From Candidatus Amarobacter glycogenicus (GTDB lineage Bacteria > Chloroflexota > Dehalococcoidia > Tepidiformales > Tepidiformaceae): DNA of 64,000 bases. Positions 45,639 to 53,770 of the stretch are shown here, in pieces. The number at the start of each line of letters is the position of its first letter. The first letter of the stretch is position 1. The translations under genes and the position numbers were made by a program. The DNA lies in NCBI GenBank assembly GCA_016719395.1, contig JADJZF010000004.1, forward strand, positions 124,001 to 188,000. The letters run 5' to 3'. Under the pieces are notes generated by a model. That model saw nothing but the letters and a program-made list of their open reading frames with translations. It was not told where the DNA came from and ran no database searches.

Positions 45639-46592
45639 ATGCAACGCTATATCGCGCGCCGCCTCCTCCTGATGATCCCGACGCTCCTCGGCGTGACTTT
45701 CGTCGTCTTTGTCATGGTCCGCGCCGTCCCGGGTGACGTCATCGACCAGATCCTGGGCGACTTCGGCGCCGGTGACCGCGAGACCAAGGAGGCCCTCCTC
45801 AAGGAGTACAGCCTCGATGGAAACATCGCCGTCCAGTACGTCAGGTGGCTTGGAGACCTCGCCACCTTCGATTTCGGCAAGTCCATTATCAGCAATCGGT
45901 CGGTCCTCAGTGAACTCCAGAATCGCCTGCCCGTCACACTCGAGCTGAGCCTCCTCGCCATCTTCTGTTCACTGGCAATCGCCCTCCCCGTCGGCATCGT
46001 CTCGGCCATCCGCCAGGACACCATCATCGACTACGTCTGCCGGAGTTTTGCCATCTCCCTGCTTGCCGTCCCCGGTTTCTGGGTCGGGCTCATGCTCATC
46101 ACCATGGCCGGCAAGTACTTCACCTGGGGTGTCCCTCCCAAGAACTACATCGAGTTCACGGCCGACCCGATAGGCAACCTGAGGATGCTTGCCATGCCGG
46201 CAATCATCCTCGGCGCCGGCCTCTCCGGAGGCGTGATGCGCTTCACCCGCTCCACCATGCTCGAAGTGCTCCGCCAGGATTACGTCCGCACGGCCTGGTC
46301 GAAGGGCCTCCGCGAGCGCGTCATCATCACCCGCCACGTCATGCGGAACGCACTCATCCCGGTGGTCACCGTCGTCGGCCTCCAGCTCCCTATCCTCGTT
46401 GGTGGCACCGTCATCATCGAGACCGTCTACTCCATCCCCGGGATGGGCCGCTACTACGTCGCCTCGGTCAACCAGCTGGACTACCCGGTCATCCAGGCGA
46501 TTAACGTCATCGTTGCCCTTGTAGTCGTCTTCGCCAACCTCGGCGTCGACCTCATCTACTCGGTCCTCGACCCACGGATCAGGTACAGCTAA
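45639..46592 (+). CDS. ABC transporter permease, DppB/OppB type
   Basis: 317 residues, ATG 45639 after CGGGAG. MQRYIARRLLLMIPTLLGVT start and MVRAVPGDVI motif, six membrane segments, and the coupling loop TRSTMLEVLRQDYVRTAWSK with GLRERVIITRHVMRNALIPV, standard for binding-protein-dependent permeases. Its last base is the first base of the DppC-type gene start (TAATGG). Confidence 0.92.
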   Translation: MQRYIARRLLLMIPTLLGVTFVVFVMVRAVPGDVIDQILGDFGAGDRETKEALLKEYSLDGNIAVQYVRWLGDLATFDFGKSIISNRSVLSELQNRLPVTLELSLLAIFCSLAIALPVGIVSAIRQDTIIDYVCRSFAISLLAVPGFWVGLMLITMAGKYFTWGVPPKNYIEFTADPIGNLRMLAMPAIILGAGLSGGVMRFTRSTMLEVLRQDYVRTAWSKGLRERVIITRHVMRNALIPVVTVVGLQLPILVGGTVIIETVYSIPGMGRYYVASVNQLDYPVIQAINVIVALVVVFANLGVDLIYSVLDPRIRYS

Positions 46593-47560
46593 TGGCCAGC
46601 AGCACTGACGCCCTCGTCCTCGAACAGTACGCCCTTCGCCGCGAAAAACCGTTCCATGAACGCATTCGCGCCGGCCTCTGGCGATTCATCACCAAGAAAC
46701 CACTCGGTGCCTTCGGCGGGTTCATCGTCATCATGTTCCTCCTGATGGCGATCGCCCCGGCGATCTTCGCGACACACGACCCGAACCCCAGTCCCCCGCC
46801 GATCCTGGAGCGTCTCCAGGGCCCTTCGGCCGAACACTGGTTCGGCACCGACCAGTTCGGACGCGATGTCTACAGCCGCATCATCTACGGTGCCCGCACC
46901 TCGATGGTCATCGGCTTCCTCGTCGTCTTCGTCAGCGCCTCGCTCGCCTCAGTCATCGGCACCGCCTCCGGCTATTTCGGAGGCTGGTTCGATATCATCG
47001 CCCAGCGCGTCGTCGACGTGGGAATCGCCCTCCCCGGTCTCATCTTCATCATCCTCGTGGTAACCACGCTCACCCAGTTCCCACCACAGTTCATCTCAGA
47101 CATCTTGCACCTGAACCCATCGGGTGAAGTCGTCTTCCGGATAGCCGTGGCCCTCGGTGTGCTGGTCTCACTCGGTTCATCGCGCGTCATCCGCGGGTCC
47201 GCTATCTCGGCGAAGCAGAATGTCTACGTCGAAGCAGCCCGTGTCGTTGGCGCAACCGACTTCCGGATCATGGTCAAGCACATCTTCCCGAACGTGTTTG
47301 CCGTCGTCCTCGTCTCCGCCTCCATCCAGGTTGGCGGCGCCATCCTCACGGAATCGTCGCTCTCCTTCCTCGGCTACGGCGTCCAGCCCCCAACTCCCAG
47401 CTGGGGCCGCATGCTCAACGAGGCGCGCGAGCAACTCACCCGCCACCCGCACCTGGCGGTCTTCCCCGGCGCCGCCATCTTCCTCGCCGTCTACAGCTTC
47501 AACATGCTTGGCGACGCCCTGCGCGACGTGCTCGACCCGCGCCTCAGGGGTTCTCGCTAA
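46592..47560 (+). CDS. ABC transporter permease, DppC/OppC type
   Basis: 322 residues. N-terminal OppC leader (FITKKPLGAFGGFIVIMFLL), LQGPSAEHWFGTDQFGRDVY, the coupling loop AKQNVYVEAARVVGATDFRI, MVKHIFPNVFAVVLV, and ESSLSFLGYGVQPPTPSWGR. Complements the DppB-type subunit. DppD/DppF ATPases are expected next in most operons but purA follows instead, so ATPases must be encoded elsewhere or shared. Confidence 0.93.
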   Translation: MASSTDALVLEQYALRREKPFHERIRAGLWRFITKKPLGAFGGFIVIMFLLMAIAPAIFATHDPNPSPPPILERLQGPSAEHWFGTDQFGRDVYSRIIYGARTSMVIGFLVVFVSASLASVIGTASGYFGGWFDIIAQRVVDVGIALPGLIFIILVVTTLTQFPPQFISDILHLNPSGEVVFRIAVALGVLVSLGSSRVIRGSAISAKQNVYVEAARVVGATDFRIMVKHIFPNVFAVVLVSASIQVGGAILTESSLSFLGYGVQPPTPSWGRMLNEAREQLTRHPHLAVFPGAAIFLAVYSFNMLGDALRDVLDPRLRGSR

Positions 47561-47628
47561 TTGCAAAAACCGCGGATTGCTCGCCGAAACGCTCGCAGTC
47601 AGCGCCAGTTATACGTAAACTCAATCAA

Positions 47629-47649
47629 CGGGCCCCGGCAAGGGGCCCG
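47629..47649 (+). terminator. GC-rich hairpin before purA
   Basis: CGGGCCCC-GGCAA-GGGGCCCG, 8-base perfect stem 13 bases before the purA ATG. No T-run. It may end the transporter transcript or shape the purA leader. Confidence 0.5.
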
Positions 47650-47662
47650 GAGTGTGTCTGCC

Positions 47663-48967
47663 ATGCCTATCGTCGTCGTCGTCGGCGGGCAATGGGGCGA
47701 CGAAGGCAAAGGCCGTATCGTTGATCTCCTCGCCCGCAAAGCCAAAGTCGTTGCCCGTTACAGCGCCGGAAACAACGCCGGCCACACCATCGTCAATGAG
47801 CGCGGCGAGTTCAAACTGAACCTCGTGCCCGCCGGTATCTTCTACCCGGAGAAAACCTGCGTCATTGGCAACGGTGTGGCCGTCGATCCCGGCGTCCTCC
47901 TCGGTGAGATCGAGGGCCTGCAGGCCAAGGGCATCGATACCAGCAAGCTCGTCCTCAGCGACCGGGCCCAGCTGGTCATGCCCTGGCACATCGCGCTGGA
48001 CAAGCTCGATGAGGCTTCCCGCGGCGCCACCGCGATCGGCACCACGGGCAAGGGCATCGGCCCCTGCTTCGTCGATAAGGTGGCACGCCGCGGCATCCGC
48101 GTCGCCGACCTCCTTCGTCCCGAAGACCTCATCCCCCGGATGAAGAACTCGCTCGACTACGCCAACCGCGTCATCACCGGCGTCTACGGCGGCGAGCCCA
48201 TCGATTTCGACTCCTGCTACCAGGCCTACCACGACTACGGCCTGCGGCTCTCGCCCTACATCGCCGATGTCCAGGGCGTCGTCTTCGATGCTCACCGGCG
48301 CGGCGAGTACGTCCTCCTCGAAGGCGCCCAGGGCTCCCTCCTCGACCTCGACCACGGGACCTACCCCTACGTCACCTCAAGCGTTCCCAGCAGCTCCAGC
48401 GGCGGCGCGGCTATCGGCGTGGGCATCGGCCCCACCGATATCCAGCGTGTCGTCGGCGTCTTCAAGAGCTACTGCACACGCGTCGGCAATGGTCCCTTCC
48501 CCACCGAACTCTTCGACGATGTCGCCGCCACCCTGCGCGACCACGGCAAGGAGTTCGGCCGCGGCGAATACGGCACCACGACTGGCCGCCCTCGGCGCAT
48601 CGGCTGGCTCGATGCCGTCGCGGCTCGCTACAGCGTCCGCTTCAACGGCCTCTCCGCGCTCGCCCTCACCCGCCTCGATGTGCTGGACAACATGCCCACC
48701 ATCAAGATCTGCACAGGTTACGAACTCGACGGGAAGATCATCAGTTCGTTCCCGTCGCGCGAGTCCACCCTCGAACGAATCAAGCCGATTTACGAAGAGC
48801 TCCCCGGCTGGATGACGCCGACGACCGAAGTCCGCACCTTCGATGACCTTCCTCCCCAGGCCCGTGCCTTCATCAAGCGCGTGGAAGAACTCCTCGAATG
48901 CCCCGTCGACCTGATCTCCGTCGGACCCAGCCGAGAACAGGCCGTCATCGTCAACCCCATCTTCTAG
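47663..48967 (+). CDS. purA: Adenylosuccinate synthetase
   Basis: Joins IMP and aspartate with GTP to make adenylosuccinate in AMP synthesis. 434 residues, full length, ATG 47663. P-loop VVVVGGQWGDEGKGRIVDLL, SAGNNAGHTIV, IGTTGKGIGPCFVDKVARRG, LLEGAQGSLLDLDHGTYPYV, GGAAIGVGIGPTDIQ, TTTGRPRRIGWLD. All catalytic regions are present and intact. Confidence 0.98.
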   Translation: MPIVVVVGGQWGDEGKGRIVDLLARKAKVVARYSAGNNAGHTIVNERGEFKLNLVPAGIFYPEKTCVIGNGVAVDPGVLLGEIEGLQAKGIDTSKLVLSDRAQLVMPWHIALDKLDEASRGATAIGTTGKGIGPCFVDKVARRGIRVADLLRPEDLIPRMKNSLDYANRVITGVYGGEPIDFDSCYQAYHDYGLRLSPYIADVQGVVFDAHRRGEYVLLEGAQGSLLDLDHGTYPYVTSSVPSSSSGGAAIGVGIGPTDIQRVVGVFKSYCTRVGNGPFPTELFDDVAATLRDHGKEFGRGEYGTTTGRPRRIGWLDAVAARYSVRFNGLSALALTRLDVLDNMPTIKICTGYELDGKIISSFPSRESTLERIKPIYEELPGWMTPTTEVRTFDDLPPQARAFIKRVEELLECPVDLISVGPSREQAVIVNPIF

Positions 48968-49076
48968 GCTTCTTCGCCGTTGGAGCTTGTCCGCGTGCTT
49001 CCGGCGAGGTGGTCCGGTCGTCCGTGCCCGAAGTGGCCCTCTCGAAAGAGCCACTTGCACGTCTACCCTGCGGCTC

Positions 49077-49721
49077 ATGACCGCACCCGCCACCCTCCAG
49101 CCCGTCCAGCCCGTCACCCTCGAGGGCGAACACGTCCGCCTCGAACCGCTCTCGATGGCCCACGTCGATGCGCTCGTTGCCGCCTCTTCCGAAGACCGGT
49201 CGAACTACCAGTGGACCTTCGTGCCCGAGGGCGAGGACGCGACCTGCGAGTACGTATCCGCCGCCCTTGAACTCGCCGCGCGCTCCGCCGCTGTGCCCTT
49301 CGCCACGGTCCACCGCGCCACCGGCCGGGTGGTTGGTTCTACTCGCTTCGCGAACTTCGAGTTCCTCGGCTGGCCGCCCTCCAGTCCCCACTACCGGGGC
49401 GAAGGCGTCCCCGATGGGGTTGAGATCGGCTGGACGTGGCTCGCCGCTTCCGTCCAGCGCACCCCGGTGAACACCGAGGCCAAGTGGCTCATGCTCCGTC
49501 ACGCCTTCGCGTCCTGGGGCGTCCGTGTCGTCCGCCTCAACACGGATCGCCGCAATGTTCGTTCCCGGGCAGCCATCGAGCGCATCGGAGGCAGGCTCGA
49601 TGGCGTCATCCGGGCCAACCGCGCCGCCTCCGATGGCGCAGTCCGTGATACCGCCACCTACTCCATCATCGAGAGCGAATGGCCCGCCGCCGATGCCGCG
49701 CTGCGCGCGCGCCTCGCCTGA
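49077..49721 (+). CDS. GNAT family acetyltransferase (RimJ/RimL-like)
   Basis: 214 residues from ATG 49077. VTLEGEHVRLEPLSMAHVDA start, PFATVHRATGRVVGSTRFAN, VEIGWTWLAASVQRTPVNTE, KWLMLRHAFASWGVRVVRLN, and NVRSRAAIERIGGRLDGVI. The EIGWTWL ... NTEAK block is typical of the large RimL-like acetyltransferases acting on protein N-termini or small amines. Intact; substrate unknown. Confidence 0.88.
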   Translation: MTAPATLQPVQPVTLEGEHVRLEPLSMAHVDALVAASSEDRSNYQWTFVPEGEDATCEYVSAALELAARSAAVPFATVHRATGRVVGSTRFANFEFLGWPPSSPHYRGEGVPDGVEIGWTWLAASVQRTPVNTEAKWLMLRHAFASWGVRVVRLNTDRRNVRSRAAIERIGGRLDGVIRANRAASDGAVRDTATYSIIESEWPAADAALRARLA

Positions 49722-49861
49722 GTCGAATCCGGCCTCCGCGTGAGCCGCGAAAGCCATCCCTGGCGGCCGTTCAGGCGCTCTGCTTCGGCCGCCAGCTGGA
49801 GCTGGAGTATCTCCGCCCGCCGTTCGGCGAGCAGGATGCTTGCGATGTACTCGGTCAACAT
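49658..49861 (-). CDS. Small helical protein
   Basis: 67 residues, ATG 49861 preceded by AAGGAGG 10 bases upstream. MLTEYIASILLAERRAEILQ, LQLAAEAERLNGRQGWLSRL. Charged, helix-forming, same style as the small gene in the tetR operon at 34017-34190. Its 3' end overlaps the GNAT gene end by 64 bases. From 49862 to 50119 (258 bases) I see no gene; it should hold divergent promoters for this gene and pdxS. Confidence 0.55.
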   Translation of the reverse strand: MLTEYIASILLAERRAEILQLQLAAEAERLNGRQGWLSRLTRRPDSTQARRARSAASAAGHSLSMME

Positions 49862-50119
49862 CTGGTCGGTTCCTCCTTCTGGGGGTCACTTCGAGCGTCG
49901 CTCCCCCGTGTAAACGTCGTGTGGCCGCCCGATGAACGGCGCGTGAATCCCGCTCCCCCGGTAAACACGCCTGCCGTCGCCCTTTCTGAAGCTGGCACCT
50001 CGCCCATGCGCCTTCGAACCGCCGAAGTGGCCCTATTCCCTCGCGCGTTCCGGACATAAACTCCAACCACTCACCGAGTAGTCTGCCGCCCAAAGCGCGC
50101 GACAAGGAGTTCGTCCCCC

Positions 50120-51004
50120 ATGTCTCAAACCGGTACCTGGGCGGTCAAGGTCGGCCTTGCCCAAATGCTCAAAGGCGGCGTCATCATGGACGTCGTCACA
50201 CCAGAACACGCCCGCATCGCCGAAGAGGCCGGCGCCTGTGCCGTCATGGCCCTCGAGCGCGTCCCCTCCGACATCCGCAAGGACGGCGGAGTCGCCCGCA
50301 TGAGCGACCCGGAGATGATCCTCGGCATCATCGATGCCGTGACCATCCCCGTCATGGCGAAAGCCCGCATCGGCCACTTCGTCGAAGCCGATGTCCTCCA
50401 GTCCCTTGGCATCGACTACATCGACGAGTCCGAAGTCCTCACCCCCGCCGACGAGACGCACCACATCGACAAGCACCAGTACAAGGTCCCCTTCGTCTGC
50501 GGCTGCCGGAACCTCGGCGAAGCCCTCCGCCGCATCGGCGAAGGCGCCGCGATGATCCGCACCAAGGGCGAAGCCGGCACCGGCGACATCGTCGAAGCGG
50601 TCCGCCACATGCGTACCGTCCAGGACGAGATCCGCCGCATCCGCAACATGGCCGACGACGAGATCTACACCACGGCGAAAGAACTCGGCGCCCCGCTCGA
50701 ACTCGTCCTCCAGGTCAAGCGCGAAGGCCGCCTTCCGGTCGTGAACTTCGCGGCCGGCGGCGTCGCTACTCCGGCTGATGCCGCCCTCATGATGCGTCTC
50801 GGCGCCGATGGCGTTTTCGTCGGCTCGGGCATCTTCAAGTCCGAAAACCCTCCGCTCGTCGCCAGGGCGATCGTCGAAGCAACCACCCACTTCAACGACG
50901 CCGAGGTCATCGCCCGCGTCAGCACCGGCCTCGGCAAGGCCATGCCCGGCATCAGCGTCGCTTCCCTCCCCGAAAAGGAACTCCTCGCCAGCCGCGGCTG
51001 GTAA
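50120..51004 (+). CDS. pdxS: Pyridoxal 5'-phosphate synthase lyase subunit
   Basis: Builds PLP from ribose 5-phosphate, glyceraldehyde 3-phosphate and ammonia. 294 residues, ATG 50120 after AAGGAG. KVGLAQMLKGGVIMDVVTPE, ACAVMALERVPSDIRKDGGV, catalytic Lys regions VMAKARIGHFVEADVL and MIRTKGEAGTGDIVEAVRHM, and VNFAAGGVATPADAALMMRL. Full length. The glutaminase partner pdxT is not adjacent, which is somewhat unusual. Confidence 0.98.
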   Translation: MSQTGTWAVKVGLAQMLKGGVIMDVVTPEHARIAEEAGACAVMALERVPSDIRKDGGVARMSDPEMILGIIDAVTIPVMAKARIGHFVEADVLQSLGIDYIDESEVLTPADETHHIDKHQYKVPFVCGCRNLGEALRRIGEGAAMIRTKGEAGTGDIVEAVRHMRTVQDEIRRIRNMADDEIYTTAKELGAPLELVLQVKREGRLPVVNFAAGGVATPADAALMMRLGADGVFVGSGIFKSENPPLVARAIVEATTHFNDAEVIARVSTGLGKAMPGISVASLPEKELLASRGW

Positions 51005-51027
51005 CGTCGCTCTGGCATTCACTCTCG

Positions 51028-51060
51028 AAGCCCGGCCCCGAAACGGCCGGGCTTTCGTTT
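51028..51060 (+). terminator. Intrinsic terminator after pdxS
   Basis: AAGCCCGGCC-CCGAAAC-GGCCGGGCTT followed by TCGTTT, 24 bases past the pdxS stop. Perfect 10-base stem with short T-rich tail. Confidence 0.8.
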
Positions 51061-51133
51061 GCAAACGGGGAGCCCTGCACTACCGCTCTCCCGGCCGATA
51101 GACCCCCGCCTCCCGCTCGCCAACAATGGATCA

Positions 51134-52396
51134 GTGGCAGCCTCGCAGAACCTCCGGTCCCAGCTCGATCCCGTCCTCAAGCTCCTCTTCGAAGGCGCCG
51201 CCGACGGCTCCTGGCGCAAGTGCGTCGTCACCCCATCGCGCCAGGCCGCGAAGTACGTGCCCTGGGACAGGCTTGTCGCCCAACCGATTCGCCTCTCCCG
51301 CGGACCCGCCGTGAAGGTCGTCACCCGCGAAGGTGCGCGTGAGTCCACCGCCACCATCACGCCGGAACAGTGGCCTGGCCGTCTCGAAGAGGCCCTGGAA
51401 GCAGGCCCCTGCAACCTGGACGTCCTCACCATCGAATACGACTGGCACGCCCGCCGCACCCGTGATGGCCGCTGGCTGGTCACGCGTGCTCGCCCCTCGC
51501 TGCCCGCACCGGCCACGCCGGCGGCGGCCGAGCCCCCGGGCCACGACCGCGTCCGCCGCCATCCCCTCTCCTCGAACAACGAGCGCGTCCGCGACCTCTT
51601 CATCGAAACCGGCCTGTACGGCAAGAACGGGCAACTCCTCGGCGAAGCTGCGGCCAAGCACCGCCAGGTCCAGCACTACATTGAACTTCTCCGCCACCTC
51701 CCGGTTTGGGATCGGCCCGGCGAAGTCCACGTCGTCGATGCAGGTTGCGGCAAGGCCTACCTTAGCCTCGCCCTTTGTCTCTGGGCCGAGCTCAATCGTC
51801 TCCCGGTGCGCCTCACCGGCGTCGATAGTTCCCCGGAGGTGATCGCGACCGTCCAGGGCATCGCCAATCGTGTCGGGTTCGCCAACGCGTCCTTCGAGGC
51901 CGCCTCCATCGAGCAGTACGCAGCCTCGCCTGCCGGTCCCGTCGACCTCCTCCTCAGCCTCCACGCCTGTGATACGGCCACCGACGAAGCCCTCGCGGCC
52001 GGCGTGCGGCTTGGCGCGAAGGCGATTGTCCTCGTTCCCTGCTGCCACCAGGAACTCTCCGACCAGATCGCTGCGGGCGCCAAGGCCGGCGCCCTCCCCG
52101 CTTCCGCGCATTGGCAGCCCGCATTGGCGAAGGGTCTCCTCCAGCATCGGCTGGCGGATGTCATCACCGATTCCCTCCGCGCCGCCGCCCTCGAGTCCCT
52201 GGGCTACCAGGCCGACGTGCTGGAGTTTGTCTCGCCCGAAGCCACCGCCCGCAACCTCATGATTCGCGCGGTCGCCACCACGGCTGCCGCCTCCCGCCGG
52301 CGTGACGCCTACGCGCGGTATCGTGCCCTCGCGGACGAATGGGCGGTCGCCCCTTCCCTCGAGCGGCTTCTCGGTCCGCTCTGGCCTCCTCAGTAG
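51134..52396 (+). CDS. Class I SAM-dependent methyltransferase (Methyltransf_32/METTL25-like)
   Basis: About 420 residues; GTG 51134 is chosen as the frame upstream looks non-coding, but the start is uncertain. N-terminal FEGAADGSWRKCVVTPSRQA and SNNERVRDLFIETGLYGKNG precede the SAM site VHVVDAGCGKAYLSLALCLW, then LTGVDSSPEVIATVQG, LLLSLHACDTATDEALAAGV and VLVPCCHQELSDQI. The DAGCGKAYLS ... HACDTATD ... PCCHQEL set is diagnostic. Probably RNA or protein modification; target unknown. Confidence 0.85.
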   Translation: MAASQNLRSQLDPVLKLLFEGAADGSWRKCVVTPSRQAAKYVPWDRLVAQPIRLSRGPAVKVVTREGARESTATITPEQWPGRLEEALEAGPCNLDVLTIEYDWHARRTRDGRWLVTRARPSLPAPATPAAAEPPGHDRVRRHPLSSNNERVRDLFIETGLYGKNGQLLGEAAAKHRQVQHYIELLRHLPVWDRPGEVHVVDAGCGKAYLSLALCLWAELNRLPVRLTGVDSSPEVIATVQGIANRVGFANASFEAASIEQYAASPAGPVDLLLSLHACDTATDEALAAGVRLGAKAIVLVPCCHQELSDQIAAGAKAGALPASAHWQPALAKGLLQHRLADVITDSLRAAALESLGYQADVLEFVSPEATARNLMIRAVATTAAASRRRDAYARYRALADEWAVAPSLERLLGPLWPPQ

Positions 52397-52427
52397 CCAT
52401 CGCCAGGCCGCGGACGCCGCCGGCGCC

Positions 52428-53003
52428 TTACGGCGAGCAGCTAACCGCGACGGATGAAACCGTCCCCGTCCGTTCGCTGCACTCCCGCTTGCTCGTGTCC
52501 ACTACCACTCGCCCGGCAGAATTCACTCCAACCGGGTGCCGGTCGAGGTTCCTCCCGTCCGCGTCCAGCCGCGTCCCGGCGAGATCGTAGACCGCCCCGA
52601 AACACGCCTCGCGGAACACCGACGTCGTTCCTTCGGCGCCGGCGCTCAGGCGGCTCCTGAGCGTTTCCGCGGGGATGCCCGTGGCAGCCTCGTTGATCGC
52701 CACCAGCGCCACCCTGCACCGCCGCGATCGCGCGCTTCGGTTGGCCGCATCCATGTCCGACAGGGCCACAAACTCCCCGTTCCGGAGCCGCACGAGGAAG
52801 ATGTTGTCATCGCTCAGATATTCGACGTAACCCACGTCATACGCTTCGGCCGGCTCGAGTGTCAGTCTTCCGCTGTTGGCGCCGGAATCCAGGAAGACCA
52901 CGACGAACGTGAGGACACCGGCGATTGCCACCGCGACGGCCGCGGCCAGGAAGCATCCCAGCGCTACCGGCGGGCGGGTTGTCGCTGGGCCGTCGAAGCT
53001 CAC
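52428..53003 (-). CDS. Membrane-anchored degenerate Rieske-like domain protein
   Basis: 191 residues, ATG 53003 overlapping the upstream enoyl-CoA hydratase stop by 4 bases. One N-terminal helix (CFLAAAVAVAIAGVLTFVVV) then a domain with Rieske order: IFLVRLRNGEFVALSDMD, RRCRVALVAI, FREACFGAVYDLAGTRLDAD, RHPVGVN. Where Rieske proteins have Cys-x-His and Cys-x-x-His, only Cys remains (RRCRVA, EACFGA), so it should not hold a [2Fe-2S] cluster. Extra Cys lie at the C-terminus (SKRECSE, VSCSP). Confidence 0.6.
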   Translation of the reverse strand: MSFDGPATTRPPVALGCFLAAAVAVAIAGVLTFVVVFLDSGANSGRLTLEPAEAYDVGYVEYLSDDNIFLVRLRNGEFVALSDMDAANRSARSRRCRVALVAINEAATGIPAETLRSRLSAGAEGTTSVFREACFGAVYDLAGTRLDADGRNLDRHPVGVNSAGRVVVDTSKRECSERTGTVSSVAVSCSP

Positions 53004-53686
53004 CGGCCCAGCGTCATCGAAGCGGCTGCTGCCCCGCCCGGCCCGGCGATCATCCGCTGCCTGCGCGCCTGGATTGCCGCCTCGCCGCCGTTCAACGCCT
53101 GCGCGACCACTTGTTCCACCGCCGAATCGAGCCCCCCGGGCGCGGCCACCAAGTCCACGAGCCCCCAGCGCAGGCCCGCCGGCGCATCAATCGGTTCGCC
53201 CGTGAGGATCATCGCCGCGGCCACTCCCGGCGGGACCCGTCGAGGCAGTGTCTGCGTCGCCCCCGCACTTGGGATGTACCCGAGCGATACTTCCGGCACC
53301 GCGAACGTCGCTCCGTCGGCCGCGATTCGCACGTCACAGAGCAGGGGGAGTTCCAGGCCCGCTCCGAAGCAGTACCCGTGCATCGCCGCAACCGTCGTGC
53401 ACCGGTGGTGCAACAGCGCATCCCAGACATCCCGTTCATGCCGGGCTTGCCGCGCGGCCATCACCGAAGGGGCCGTCCCAAACTCCGAGATGTCGGCCCC
53501 GGCGCTGAAACACCGCCCTTCGCCCTTGAACACGATCACCTGCACTTCGGGGATATCCCGGCACGCGCCCAGGTGCTGCCACAACAGGTCGCGCATCTCC
53601 ATGTTGATCGCGTTGAGCCGCTCCGGCCGGTTCAACGTGATCGTCGCCACGCCGCGCGAATCGATATCGAGCAACACCAGGTCCAT
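53000..53686 (-). CDS. Enoyl-CoA hydratase/isomerase family protein
   Basis: 228 residues, ATG 53686. GVATITLNRPERLNAINMEM, oxyanion-hole region CFSAGADISEF and HGYCFGAGLELPLLCDVRIA, then FAVPEVSLGYIPSAGATQTL and GLVDLVAAPGGLD. Crotonase fold with the catalytic Glu position in PEVSLG visible, so hydratase activity is plausible. Coupled to the Rieske-like gene by an ATGA overlap. Confidence 0.9.
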   Translation of the reverse strand: MDLVLLDIDSRGVATITLNRPERLNAINMEMRDLLWQHLGACRDIPEVQVIVFKGEGRCFSAGADISEFGTAPSVMAARQARHERDVWDALLHHRCTTVAAMHGYCFGAGLELPLLCDVRIAADGATFAVPEVSLGYIPSAGATQTLPRRVPPGVAAAMILTGEPIDAPAGLRWGLVDLVAAPGGLDSAVEQVVAQALNGGEAAIQARRQRMIAGPGGAAAASMTLGR

Positions 53687-53770
53687 CGCCCAGAGTCTAC
53701 CCCACGGTCACGCCTGCGAGGCCCCGGCGGCGGTCGGCAGGCCTGGGAGAGTGCCCGGGGCGGGGGGTAG

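Noticed and set aside
43680..45644. Long minus-strand frame opposite the binding-protein gene (654 codons), and similar frames opposite other GC-rich genes
   Set aside because: Shadow frame typical of high-GC DNA; the plus strand has signal peptide, ribosome site and family motifs.
48987..49076. Upstream GTG at 48987 for the GNAT gene
   Set aside because: Leader sequence has no similarity and overlaps the presumed promoter; ATG 49077 matches the family start.
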